A stretch of 64,000 nucleotides of DNA, taken from Niebla homalea. Lineage: Eukaryota; Ascomycota; Lecanoromycetes; Lecanorales; Ramalinaceae. The stretch is taken from the NCBI GenBank assembly GCA_019925105.1, contig JAHGAU010000037.1, positions 372,001 through 436,000 of the forward strand, read 5' to 3'. This document shows positions 39,851 to 51,564 of the stretch, one piece after another (position 1 is the stretch's first letter; every line of letters begins with the position of its first letter). The notes beneath the pieces are model-generated. The model was not told the DNA's origin and did not search any database. It worked only from the letters and a program-made list of their open reading frames with translations. The translations under genes were made by a program, and so were the position numbers.

Positions 39851-40605
39851 CATTAGTTATAAATATAAATAAAGGGAGTAAAACGTTATATATATACTTA
39901 TTTTTTATTTTTTATTTACGGAGATTAAGATTAAATTAATTCAGAAAGCGGGAATTAATGATTATTATTAAATATTAACTATAAAAAAAGGTATTAAAGT
40001 AACGGTTAAGTTTATAATAATTATAAGTTTATTATTATAGTTTAACTTAATTAATAAGATAAGAAAGGTTATTAAAGACTTTATCAAAAAACCTAATTAT
40101 TAACCTTAAAATAAAAAAACGTAACGGAAGGATTAGACTTAATAAGGGTGAAGGGTCGTTATTAATATTAAAACGATATAAAAGAGGTTAATATAAATAG
40201 TAATAATGTTTATTATAAGGGACGTTATATAGGAATAAAATAATAATAATATACGTACCGGTAAAAGTATTTAAAGGTATTATTTAAGGTATAATATAAA
40301 GCGGATCTATAAAAAAAAATAAAAAAGCAATAGATATAAAATCAATCCTTAAAAAACTTTATGGTAATATTATAGGTTTGTTTTAAAAAAAGCATATAAA
40401 TAAAATATTATTTTTTGAATAATTATAAACGCTTTTTATCCTTTAAAATAAATGTAAAAGTTAAATAAATACTGGTTTTTAATCTTAACGTTATAGATAT
40501 CAGGTTTTTACGGTTGTTAATAAACACTGTTAGCCGGTCATTAAAGAATACCGAAATTAGCTTAGCTAGATCCGTAATATAAATCGGTTAATTAATCAAT
40601 ATTAA
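39851..40605 (+). mobile_element. LINE L2, 3' end and tail
   Basis: Matches L1 from about 12,088 to its tail and ends in a degenerate CAAT tail at 40,580-40,605. It closes the L2 cluster that began at 24,303. Confidence 0.65.
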
Positions 40606-40692
40606 GTTTTCTTTTAACGTTGTTTTCTGGAGGTTTTTATTTATTTAACTTAATTAAATCAAAAACATATAAACTTTAAGGTTTATTTCCTT

Positions 40693-40773
40693 GTTTTCTT
40701 TTCCTTTTTTCTTTTCTTTTTTTCTTTTCTTTTTTTCTCTTCTTTTTTTCTTTTCTTTTTTTCTTTATCTTTT
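40693..40773. repeat. Polypyrimidine (TTTTTTCTTTTC)n tract
   Basis: About 80 bp of almost pure pyrimidine on the plus strand, arranged as units of about 12-13 bp (TTTTCTTTTTTTC type). Not connected to any gene here. Confidence 0.8.
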
Positions 40774-40930
40774 CTGTAACTTACTCGGCCTTAAAATATA
40801 CTTTTTATAAGTTAAACTTTTTATATATATTTTTTATTAAACGTTTATGTAATTTTATATTAATTAAACCGTTCTCAAAATAATCAATTATATTTTGTAA
40901 TATATATTTTTATATTCTATTTATCATACT

Positions 40931-41132
40931 TGTTAGGGGCTCAGGTGAGGTAGTTTTGAACATGAGTGAATTCTAACTATGTAGGTATAGTATACATAAG
41001 GATTGCAAATATCATAAGAATATGTAGGACGCTTTACCTAATAAAGTAAAGTATCCACAATAAGCGAAGCGCTAAGCCCTAGAGCCGTATATATATCTCT
41101 ATGTACCCTAAGTAAGTAATAGTTCCCTAATA
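40931..41132 (-). repeat. LTR of a second family (LTR-2), with polypurine tract
   Basis: 202 bp reading TGTTAGGGGC...CCCTAATA on the plus strand, that is, TG...CA ends with one end RIPed. On the minus strand it is preceded by a polypurine tract of eight G followed by ATCG (41,133-41,144), the same arrangement as in LTR-1. It is therefore a 3' LTR. The segment 40,935-41,120 is little affected by RIP. No second copy is in the window. Confidence 0.6.
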
Positions 41133-41144
41133 CGATCCCCCCCC

Positions 41145-41653
41145 TTTTAATTACGAGCTCCGTTAAGCTATTTATAACGTTAAAGATCCAGCGTATTAAC
41201 GGTAATTTACGGTACGCCTCCTTAAGCGATTATTAAACCTAAGTTTACCTTAACTTAGCGGCGTAATTATTAAATTAAGATTTATTATTTATATATTAAA
41301 GTAAATAAAATTATGAATATTAAGCTTTAATCGTTTAAAGTAATAAAGGAGTTGTAGGGATTAAGTTTATCTGGATATATATAATAAAAGTCGGCGATAA
41401 AGCTAAGATATTTAACGGCCTTTATTTAAAATTATTATAGCCTCCGTATATTCTAGATATTTAAATTTAGGTATATAATCTTATGTATTAAGTATCCTTT
41501 TTTTCTTAAGACGGGATCTTTTCTCCTTCCGTCCATCTTCAAGTTAACCACTTTAAGGGCCTCGTATTTCTTTCCTTTATTATCTACCTTAACATACCTT
41601 AACAGGTAATAACGGGGGTATTACCTGGCCCGGCAGTAGATCACTTTTATCTG
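41145..41653 (-). mobile_element. Internal 3' end of the LTR-2 element
   Basis: RIPed sequence following the LTR-2 polypurine tract, presumably the end of that element's internal region. No coding motif was recognised. Its upper limit is set only by the LTR-1 fragment at 41,654. Confidence 0.4.
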
Positions 41654-41763
41654 GATATAGGTGGTGTACTCATGGTAGGTGTTTGCGCCAAGCCCGACTG
41701 GGAGCTAGTCCTTATGGGGCAAGTAGGCCGAGCATCGGAGCAAGGCCACTTGGAACCATGACA
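41654..41763 (-). repeat. Truncated LTR-1 copy
   Basis: About 110 bp of the LTR-1 family, with an intact outer end (...CCATGACA) but lacking the first 60 bp. It has weak RIP damage. No adjoining polypurine tract. Confidence 0.65.
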
Positions 41764-41794
41764 AGTATAAATCGTATACTTTAATATTAACTAT

Positions 41795-42905
41795 CCAGGA
41801 TTCTCCTGGCTTTATTATAAGAGTAGTACGGAGTTATTATATGGTGTTCCTTCGTTATTTAAATTATAATTAAGCTTAAGATATTTAGATTATAGCTTAC
41901 GTCGTTTTACTTTAATTTTAAAATAATTTAAATATTTATTATTATAAGCTTTAAACTCATTTTTATTAATTTCTTTAAGATCGTTATCGTTACCCTATAA
42001 TAATTAAATTCAATTTAATTAAACATTTAAAACTTTTAGCTTAACGGATATCAATATCATTTTATTATAGACGGCCGATAAATTAACGATATAATATAGG
42101 AATAAGCCGTTTATAATTTAATAGTAAAGTTTTAAGGTAAGCAATTTACGTAAGGCTAAGATTTTATAAAGTTATAATAACTTAAAGGCGCAATAATAAT
42201 TAAGAACCGGGTATAGAACTTATTAAAAATCTTATCCTTCTTACCTTAAGGTTTACTTATACCGAAGTTTACGGAGTATAGTCGAGTATTATAAATACTT
42301 ACTTTATGATATTGATTAAATATCCTATCCAAATCGTTAATTATAGCCTTAACGGTAAAGTAAAGGTTATTATTAAGTGGATCTACTCTTACGTTAAGTA
42401 AATTAAATACGTTATTTCTATAATAATCGTGGATATAATTTATCTTATCGGATTTATAAATAAAGAGTATAATACTTTAACGGAATTATAAGTTAAAGTA
42501 TAAATAATAATTACTTTATTACTCCTTTTAATTACGGAATAATAATACGTTAGGTATTTCTTATTTATTTTTTATAATCCGGGTTACGGTATATATTAAG
42601 GAGTACGGGGAGTAAAGGAAGTAAATAAATTTTTTTTATCTTTGGATTTAAGGCTTTAATACCGGTAACGATATCTTTATTATTAAAGTTATAAATATCT
42701 TATATACCCTCTTCTTTCATGATTTTAATAATAAAAAACTTTTTAAGGTTAATAATATAAATAATAAGTTTAATATTTTTAACTATAAGTTTTTTTTTTT
42801 CAAGCCGTAAGCTTTTTATTATTATTATAATGGATATCGCGAGATCTGCGGAGTTAAGTAAATATATAAGTTAGCTCGTTATTCGAGTTTTATAGCTATA
42901 TATTT
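41795..42905 (-). mobile_element. LTR-1 element internal region
   Basis: Homologous along its length to 59,630-60,780, the internal region of the complete LTR-1 element. Examples are the stretches around 41,810-41,990 and 42,590-42,640. It ends at a junction with another repeat at about 42,905, at the same point where that element and the copy at 54,576 also diverge. No coding motif was identified. Confidence 0.6.
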
Positions 42906-42911
42906 ATTATC

Positions 42912-43145
42912 TAATTTGCTCGATCCCTGCTACGTGTATATGTGGATACGTGGTGGTTTTGGTGTTTGTAGTGTTTTTAATTGGCCTGTCTCAGGACCTG
43001 AGCTACAGGGACCTCGCCGTCGAGGCACCCCCCGCCATGGCCAGGCCACGGGGTAAAGCCAGGGCTGAAAACCCCCCCGTACGAGCTGGGAACCTTGGGC
43101 TATTTATATAGAGCTATGTATATAAAAGGAGTGGGTAGGTAGGCA
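42912..43145. repeat. Un-RIPed copy of a repeat (R2)
   Basis: GC-balanced, with many intact TpG and CpA. Its first about 165 bp align to 43,815-44,010, where almost every difference is G-to-A or C-to-T. It ends at the MITE's target duplication. Function unknown. Confidence 0.65.
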
Positions 43146-43153
43146 ATTTTAAT

Positions 43154-43624
43154 TACTCCCCTAACCGGTACGGGATGAATCCCGCGGGATAGGTACGGGA
43201 TCGGTACGGGACCGGTACGGGATAGGGAAAGGGTACCCTTATCCCGTACCGGTAACAACGGTATGGGACCGGTATGGGACCGGGAAATGCCAAGATACCG
43301 TTTTATTATTTATAGTATATAAATAATAATATATATACCAAAAATAACCAAAATCAATAAAAAAAAGTCCAAAAATTCAATAATAGAAGTAAATATTTCT
43401 CCTCAATAGGCTTAGCGGCTCGCTTAATATTAAAATAGTATACTTTATACTGAAAATAGAAAAACATTTTATTAATATTTTTGCCACAGGGATCTTGGCA
43501 TTTCCCGGTCCCATACCGGCGGTATAGGGACGGTACGGGAACGGGAAATACCCTTATACCGTACCGGCCGGTATGGGAAGACCATAATCAAATCCCGTCC
43601 CATACCGTCCCGGTTGGGGGAGTT
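43154..43624. mobile_element. Foldback hAT-like MITE, 8-bp TSD
   Basis: A 471-bp element flanked by identical octamers ATTTTAAT (43,146-43,153 and 43,625-43,632). Its ends are inverted repeats (ACTCCCCTAACCGG against CCGGTTGGGGGAGT). They continue into long GC-rich arms of about 140 bp made of CGGTACGGGA-type units (43,160-43,297 and about 43,488-43,620) around an AT-rich centre. It encodes nothing. The 8-bp duplication points to the hAT superfamily. The paralogous sequence at 54,394-54,401 carries the octamer only once and looks like an empty site on the right flank. Confidence 0.75.
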
Positions 43625-43632
43625 ATTTTAAT

Positions 43633-44010
43633 AAAAGCCGTTATTTAAGTAAATCCTTAAAAAATAAGATAAAGAATTTAAGGATTTAGGTGAAGGCCAG
43701 TGAACTGGCTTATATGAATCTTTAAGCTCCCCCGTACGGCCCTTAAAGAGCCTCTTAGCCGATAAGTGGCTACTCCGTATATCCGGTAAATTAATTAATA
43801 GTTAAATTATACCCTTTAATTTACTTAATCCCTATTACGTATATATATAAATATATAATAATTGTAATATTTATAATATTTTTAATTAACTTATCTTAAG
43901 ACTTAAACTATAAAGACTTCGCCGTTAAAGTCTTAAGGCATTTCGCCGTTAAAATACCCCCCGTTATAGCCCGGTTACGGGATAAAGTTAGGGCTAAAAA
44001 CCCTTAAAAT
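43633..44010. repeat. R2 repeat, RIPed copy
   Basis: 43,633-43,815 matches 54,402-54,575, and 43,815-44,010 is the RIPed counterpart of 42,912-43,075. It appears to belong to a larger element, perhaps the longer form of the LTR-1 element. Coding content was not recognised. Confidence 0.5.
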
Positions 44011-45191
44011 TAAAATATAAGTCTTAAAAAGACGACTTAAATAAGTATCGGCTGGCCTATTTAACCCTAAGTAAGTTAATAATATTATAATACCGTAAGG
44101 ATAATATTATTAATTAAGTTAATATAAAATTAATATATATCTAACTTTTATTTACTGAGTTTTTTAATACGCTCCGTATTTAACTTAACTCTTTATACGT
44201 TTATAATTATACCCCGATAAAAGGAATAGCCGGAATAATTACCGCGGATATTATATTATATAAGTTACTTATATAATATATTAATAATAAGGTCCCGTAT
44301 AAAAGGCCTTAAAACAAAATAAAAAAGCGGGGCTTATAATAAAGCTATTATTTAAAAATATAGGTTCTTTAAAGACCGTATAAAGTATGTTTTACCGGAG
44401 GTTATTATAATCTTAAGGGTAATTCTTTCCCGGAAGGTATTTATCTTTAATACTGGGATATAAAGCTTTATATAATCGTCCTTAAATTTTATATATAATT
44501 AAATTATATAATATTTTTTAAAGTCCACTTTAAGGTCGGCTTTATTATAGGTAAACTCTTTTACCCGTAAAAAGCCCATATAAGTGAAATAAAAAACGGC
44601 CCGTATAATAAAATTGAATTCGGTAATAATATTGAAGCTATATAAAAGCTTAATAAGAGTATTATTAATAATAAGAAGCCGTTCCCTTTATATATATTTA
44701 CTCTATACTCTCTTTACGTTATATATAAAACGTTAAAATACCAAATATTAAAAAAAATTAAAATTTCCGATACCCCGGTCGATATATACCGATTTAATAG
44801 CGGTAAAATAGTTTTTAATAATCTTATAAGGTAACTTTCTGGTATTAATAAGGTATATATATTATTTAAAAGGTATAAAAAGTGAAGTAAAAATAACCGG
44901 GTAAACCCCGTATATAATATACTACTTAAAGTACGAGTTACTCCCTATATTATATAATAACCTTATACTTAATACAAGGTTAAGACGTAAGTATTATATT
45001 ATTTATAAATTAATTTAACTTACGTCCTATTCCTTTTTAATATACTTATAATCCGGTATAATCGCGATATACGTAAATATATGAATTAAGGTAAATTATT
45101 AAAAATTTTCTCTTATTTAAATTTCGAAATTTAATTAATCATTTAATTATCCTTAATAAAGATTTATTCCGTAATATATTTAATATTATTT
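44011..45191. other. RIPed tract, unassigned
   Basis: AT-rich DNA with no recognised motif. Its last 13 bases (45,179-45,191, TTTAATATTATTT) are the left target duplication of LINE L5, so it was once contiguous with 51,565 onward. Confidence 0.45.
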
Positions 45192-48100
45192 GATTGATTG
45201 ATTGATTGATTTATACTACGGGTCTAGCTAAGCTAATTCCGGCGTTCCTTAATACGCAGCCTTTTAACCTTATTAATAACCGTAAAAACCTAATACTTAT
45301 AATATTAAAGTAAAAACCGGCGTTTACCAGGCCTTTACCCTTTATCCTTTAAAGTAAAGGATATTAACGGCTATTTAAAGAGTAATAATCTATTTATATA
45401 TTTTTTATATTTTAACTCCTTTAAGAAAATCCATAATATTATGTCTATATCCTTATAAGGGCTATTTTTAAACTTATTATTCTTCCGTTTTTTTATATAT
45501 TTATATTACCTTAACCTTATATAATATTTTTAAATATCCTTATTAATATTTACGCGCTTAATAAATATTTTTCTTATATTATTATTACCGTTAACTTTTT
45601 TAAAAACTTTTAATAAGCGTTTATTATTATATTTTTATAGCTATAAAAGATACTTTCCGGTTTATATAATTAATATAATCGGTTTCCGCTCCTTTTTTTC
45701 TTCTTTAATTAATAATAAATTTTTTCTATAAGGTTTTTAATAACCTTATTTATATTTATAACGAAATTAAACTATAATAATAATCCGGTAAATATTATAA
45801 ACTTAATAATTACCCGAATACTTTATTTTATAAATAATATTTAATGATAATTATAAATATTAATTTTTATAATAAATTTTAATTTAATTTTTATAAATAA
45901 AGGATAAGAAATAAGGACGTATACGGCGTTTTACTTCCTTTATCCATTCTTATATCCGGCGTTTATTTAACCCCGGTATATATAATAAATAAGAAATAAA
46001 GTAAACCGTTTTTACTTATCCGGAGTTAAATTATTAATATATTATTACCTTTCCTTATAATATTATAGCGGTAAAAATACTTATTAATAATCTTTTTATT
46101 ATTAAAAGTTAAGTAATAATAACCTTAAAATATAAAGTCCTTATACCTCCGTTAACGTTTAATTTACTTTATTATAACTTATAAGGTAATTATTATACTT
46201 TTCGCTCTTTAAATCCCCTTAATTTTAATCTCTTTTATACCTGGCGGGAATTTATATTTACTTAAGTTAACCTCCGGGATATTAATAAAGTAAATTTTTT
46301 TCTTAATTTATTCTTACTTTATCTTAATAGGAAAAGAGATAAGTATTTTTAATTTATTCTTTTTAACTCGGGGCTTATTAAGATTCTAGCGGATCCGCTT
46401 ATTTCTTATTATTATAATTAAGTATATATATTTTTTGAATTTTATTTAAGCAATTATTTAATTTAATAAGATTTTAATTAACGGTATAAAAACTTTAAAC
46501 TTTAATACCGGGATAAAAGTTATTTCATAAATATTATTAATTACTTTTAAATACCGGTTCTAGATTTTTTATAATATTTAAATAAACTCTTTTTTATATC
46601 CCGGAATACTTTTAAGTATATATTAAATAACCGTAACGTATATTATAATTAACTTTATTATAGCTTAATAAATAATCCGGGTTTTTTATAACGTAACTTT
46701 TTATATTAATATAACGAAATAAATAAAACTTTTTTTTTATAAAGTTATTTTCTTTTAAATTTTTTTTATATAATCCTTTTAATTAAGTTTTCTATTTATT
46801 TAAAGGCTAAGGACTTTAATATTAATATCCGGCTTTATTACAATTTTACTTAAGTTTATTATAGCTATTATATCGTATAGTTTCGGACTTTTAATTATAT
46901 AAATAAACTTATATTTATACGGCGTAAATTAAACCTTATAAGTTCTTACTTATTAAAAATAAACTTTATAAGCTTATTTTAATTTTAAATAATTTATATA
47001 TATAAAAATACTATAAGTTAAAAAATAAACGTTATTAATAAAGCTTTTAGTTTAAACCTTTTATTTTAACTTAACAAGTTCCTTAATTACTAAACCGTTA
47101 AAGAATAAAAATAATATAAAAGAAATAAACAATCCTTAAAGAATCCTTATTATAACGGGCTTTATTAAGCTTATTTTTTATCTTAAGTTAATCGACGTAG
47201 TTCGGATACTTAAGAAACTTTTTATTTACTTAATTAAGAAGGGTAATATCCTTTTTTTCCTTAAGTTATATAATAATTTTTAATAATAAATTTTATTAAA
47301 AGTATTTATAATATTAAGAAAAAGAAGATTTATAATATATTTCTTCCTATAATCCCATATTATATATACGCCGTCGATTAATCCTTTAAGGGCTGTTTTT
47401 ATTAACCGATTTCTTTTTATTCTTATTTATTAATCGGGGAGAAGTCCGTAATTCTTTATAAATCGTTAAGGATTTTCACTATTATCGTCTTTAAGGCCTT
47501 CTTTAATATATATAAAAGTATAATAAATCTATAAGACTTTACCTCTAAATAATCCGGCTTAATAAACTTCTTAAGGATAATTATCTTTACCTCTTTAAAC
47601 TTACGTAAATACATCAGCAAATCTGCGACCTGCTCAGATCGAGTAGCAAAAAAAAAAGGAATTTATTCACTCAGATCGCTCGTAAGTTATTCACGAGAAT
47701 CCCAGAAAACTCACGAGCGCTCCGAGCGGTCCCGAGCGGGTAAAAAAAGTTTAAAATAAAAACGTTTAAAACGGTAAAATAACGATTTTTATTTTTTATA
47801 ATTTTTTTTTATTAAGCTTTCTTAACAACGGGTATAGCCGTAACCCCCCCTATAAGCCGTAATATTCAACGTTTTTTAAGAATAATTATAGATTTAGGTT
47901 TTTTAGCTAAAAGTTACCCTGGTAGCTAGTAATTTATCCTTAAGGGGGGGTAGTTAAAGGGGGTAATTTAATTAAAAAACGTTAAGTTAAAAAAAAAAGT
48001 AAAACTCATAAGAATCCAGGAAACTTACAAGTAAGCCGGATACTCGCGAGCACTCAGAGTACTTAAAGGCCAAGCGAGGGGGGACATAAGCTCAACCTGC

Positions 48101-51100
48101 TCAATCTGCTCGCTTGCACTCGGAGTGCTCATATGCTGGTTCACAAATTTACAGATTTAATAACCGATGTCGAAATATACTTAAAAAAAAATAAAAAAAA
48201 AACCTTTTTAAACGGTAAGGTTATTATTATTAGGAATCTATTAGGAATCTTATTTAATTTCGGGGCTTTATCCTTCTTTAGTTTATTAATTATTTTAATT
48301 ATTATATCTTATATTACTATTTTATTTATTAATATAAGGTTAAAATACGTAATACCGTCGATATCGTTTAAATTAACTTTTAACGAAAGGGGGAAAAATA
48401 CTTTTTAAGGGCCTCGATTTTACCGTTAAAAATAATAATTAATATATTATCGGGTCTCTTAAGAAGCGGGAATTTAAGGATAAACTTTAATTTCTTATTT
48501 TATTCTTTATTATATTTTATTAACTTTTAAATATTATAAAGTAAAATCGTTAAGTTATATACCGTAGATTAAAAGTATATTTACTTAATTTTTTTAATAA
48601 TTTTCTCCTTTTCCTTTTAAGTAATTTTTAATTAATTAAGTATCTTTTAGTTCCTATACTTAAAATTTTTTTAATTAACCTTTTCGCCTTTATAATTATA
48701 ATTATATACTTTTTATTTTAATAAATTTTAATTCTTTAAGAGGGTTTTATTATTAAAATAGTTTTATTAATTACTTCGTTTAATATTTTTATTATTTATT
48801 CTATAAAAAAGTCGATCCGGTTTTTATTATTTAATTAAGGGAGGTCCGTAAATTATATTATTATCTCTTTTACTTTTATATAAACCTTTATTTCCTTAAC
48901 TGTTTTTTACGTTTTCTTTACCGGTAATAATAAGGTCATATTAACGGTTTAATTTAAGGTTATTTATATTAATATATAATTTAAATTATATTTTAAATCC
49001 TTTTATAGCTTATATATTACGACCGTATTAATAATTCCTTCCGTATTAAAGGTTAAATTAATCATTATTTTAAATTTATAACTTTCTTACGTAATAATCT
49101 TTTATAATATTAATAATAAAAAATTAACTTAAATAATAATTATTAATAAGTTATCCGATTTAATATAATTTATTATACGTTTTTCCTTATTTTATATATA
49201 ATAATATAAGTTAAAGTCTTTAAGTAATATATATTTACTTAAAATAATTAAGACCTTTTTAAGTAACGATATTATAAAAAATCCTTTTTTATTGACCGGC
49301 GGCGGGTTATATATATTATAAATATTAAGGTCGTTTTTTAAGTCCTTTTTTTTTATAATACGGAATATATAAAGGTTTTTATTATAATAAATAATATCTT
49401 AATTATTTACGTTAAGTTATTTATTTATAAAAAAGTATATTTTAATTATTTTATCTCCCTTAAAAGTTAAATAAAACCTTTCTTCCGGGTTAATAAATAA
49501 ATATATATATAAGTTATATAATAGTTTTTATATTATTAAAATATTAACGTTATTAATTTCTTTAAACTTAAATATTAATATTATTATTTTAATTCCCTTA
49601 TTACGGACGTTATATTATATTATTCTTAAAAACGTTAATATATTATACATTAACCTTTATAAGAACTTTTTCTTTTCTATTTATTTAAGTTACGGACTTC
49701 TTATTAAAGTTAAGTATTTTCTAACTTAATACCTTCCCGGCTATTATTAAAGATATAGGACGGTTAATCCTTAAGGTTAGGATTATAAGAAACTTTTTTT
49801 TTTACCGTTATTTACCCTTTATTATCTAATTAATTAAGCTTACGTTTTAAAGCTACCTTTAATTAATCCGTTAAACCAATCTTATATATATTATATCGTT
49901 AGATTTTTACGGTTATCCGGGTCTTTTTACGTTTAATTTCCTTAACTTTTATTATATATTTAAAATCCTATATTAAGTATCCTTCCTTATTATATATAAT
50001 ATATTTAAGTATATTTTTTATAAGCCCTTTAATTATTAACTTTATATACTTATAAATATCGTAATTTTTAACGTAAACTATATATTTTATAATATTAAAG
50101 TATTTTATAATAATATATTTATAATTTTAATACTTAAAATATTAATAAATATTAACCGTTTTATCTTATAATTAAATTATCTTAAAAGATCCCTTTTTAA
50201 TAATCTTTTTATTTAAGATATTATTATATATTTTTATTAACGTTATATTTAATATAACGGTAAAGTATTTCTTTATACGTTTTAAAGAATTAAGTCTTTT
50301 TATTATTAATGAAGCCTATAATTAACGATCTTAAGCCCTAAGTAAAAAACCATACTCTCCCTTTTTATATTCCTTAATATTGCCTTTTTCTTAGCTTCCT
50401 TAAAACGTAATAAGTATATCTTATTTATAACGGTAAATAATTACCTTAAAACCTTAATTAATTTATACTTTCCCTTATTAATTTAAGTTTTAAATTTTTT
50501 TAAACTTTCTTTCGCTTTTAAAAACGTTATATTAAAGAAGATATCCTTATTTTATAGTTTATATATTATAATAATCTGTTTTATTAACGGTTCCGTTATT
50601 ACTTTAAAAGTCTTTATTAATTATAGCGGATTTACCTTTATAATTACGTTTTTTTCTTCGTTATTAAATAAGCGGATTATTATTATCCTTATCTTCTTTA
50701 ATACGGCTGCTTTCTCCTTCGTTATCCTTTTATTTTCTATTATGGGTACCTTTTTTATTATCTTCGTTATTTAGCTTTTTCTTATTTAGGGGACCGCCGT
50801 TTTTATATTTTTACCTTATATATTTAACCTTAAGCCGCCGTCTTTACCCTTTATTAACGTTTTTATTACCGCCCCTTAAAAGCTTTATAATTATTCCGTT
50901 TCCCTTAATTTTACCTTTACCTTTATATAGAAGTCTTTTACGTTTTTTAACTTAATCCGTAATATCGGTTAAGTTTTTAACGTAATATCCTTTTACTTTA
51001 CCGTAAAAAGTCTTTTTAAAGCCTTTATTGCCTTTTTTATTACCCTTTTACCCTTATTTACCGGGCGATATATTATCTCCGTTTTTTATTTTTAATCTTT

Positions 51101-51551
51101 TAAAGTCCTATTTTCTTTATTAACCTTATTTCCCCTTTATATACCCTTAATGGTATTTTTGCCGCGGTCTTTTTACCCCTTCCTTCCGCCTGTACCCCTC
51201 GCCGTTAATACCGTACCGGCCTTTTTACCCCCTTATTTACCTATTACCTTTATATTATTATTATGCGTTTTACGCGCTTTAATATGCGTATTTTATTAAC
51301 CTTAATTTTTTTACTTATTTTAAGCGTTATTTAATTTATTATTATTATATTGCCCGTATACGTTATTGCCGTTTCTATTAATATAAACTACTTACCCGTT
51401 TATTACCTTATTTTTAACTATTATGCTACTTTTACTTATCGTATTTAATGCACTTTCTTTACTATTATAAAAGCTATACGTATACGTATCGTTTTGGACC
51501 TCTGGGGTCCCTTTGTTCGTCGCCATCCTTTTTTTCCTAAGAATAAATATA
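45192..51551 (-). mobile_element. Full-length LINE L5
   Basis: A minus-strand LINE of the L1 family between perfect 13-bp duplications TTTAATATTATTT (45,179-45,191 and 51,552-51,564). A (CAAT)n tail is at 45,192-45,212. The ORF1 ATG is at 51,524, in a well-preserved start block (51,485-51,524 on the complementary strand). The endonuclease DFNL motif is at about 49,207-49,235. It carries a 540-bp insert at 47,615-48,154, and without it the length is about 5.82 kb, equal to L1. No intact frame. Confidence 0.85.
47615..48154. mobile_element. 540-bp TIR-like insert in LINE L5 (hAT-like candidate)
   Basis: The outer parts are GC-rich and little RIPed (47,615-47,750 and 48,000-48,150), in contrast to L5. 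The ends resemble inverted repeats: CAGCAAATCTGCGA at the left, and CTGTAAATTTGTGA reading inward from the right. Aligning L5 to L3 near 28,060 implies that 8 bp of target occur on both sides (AAATACAT and ATTTAATA, now divergent). The centre is AT-rich and non-coding. Superfamily tentative. Confidence 0.5.
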
Positions 51552-51564
51552 TTTTTAATATTAT

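Noticed and set aside
48133..48408. 91-codon open frame on the plus strand
   Set aside because: It starts inside the TIR-like insert and runs into antisense LINE L5 sequence, with low-complexity Lys/Ile/Asn content. A chance frame in AT-rich DNA.
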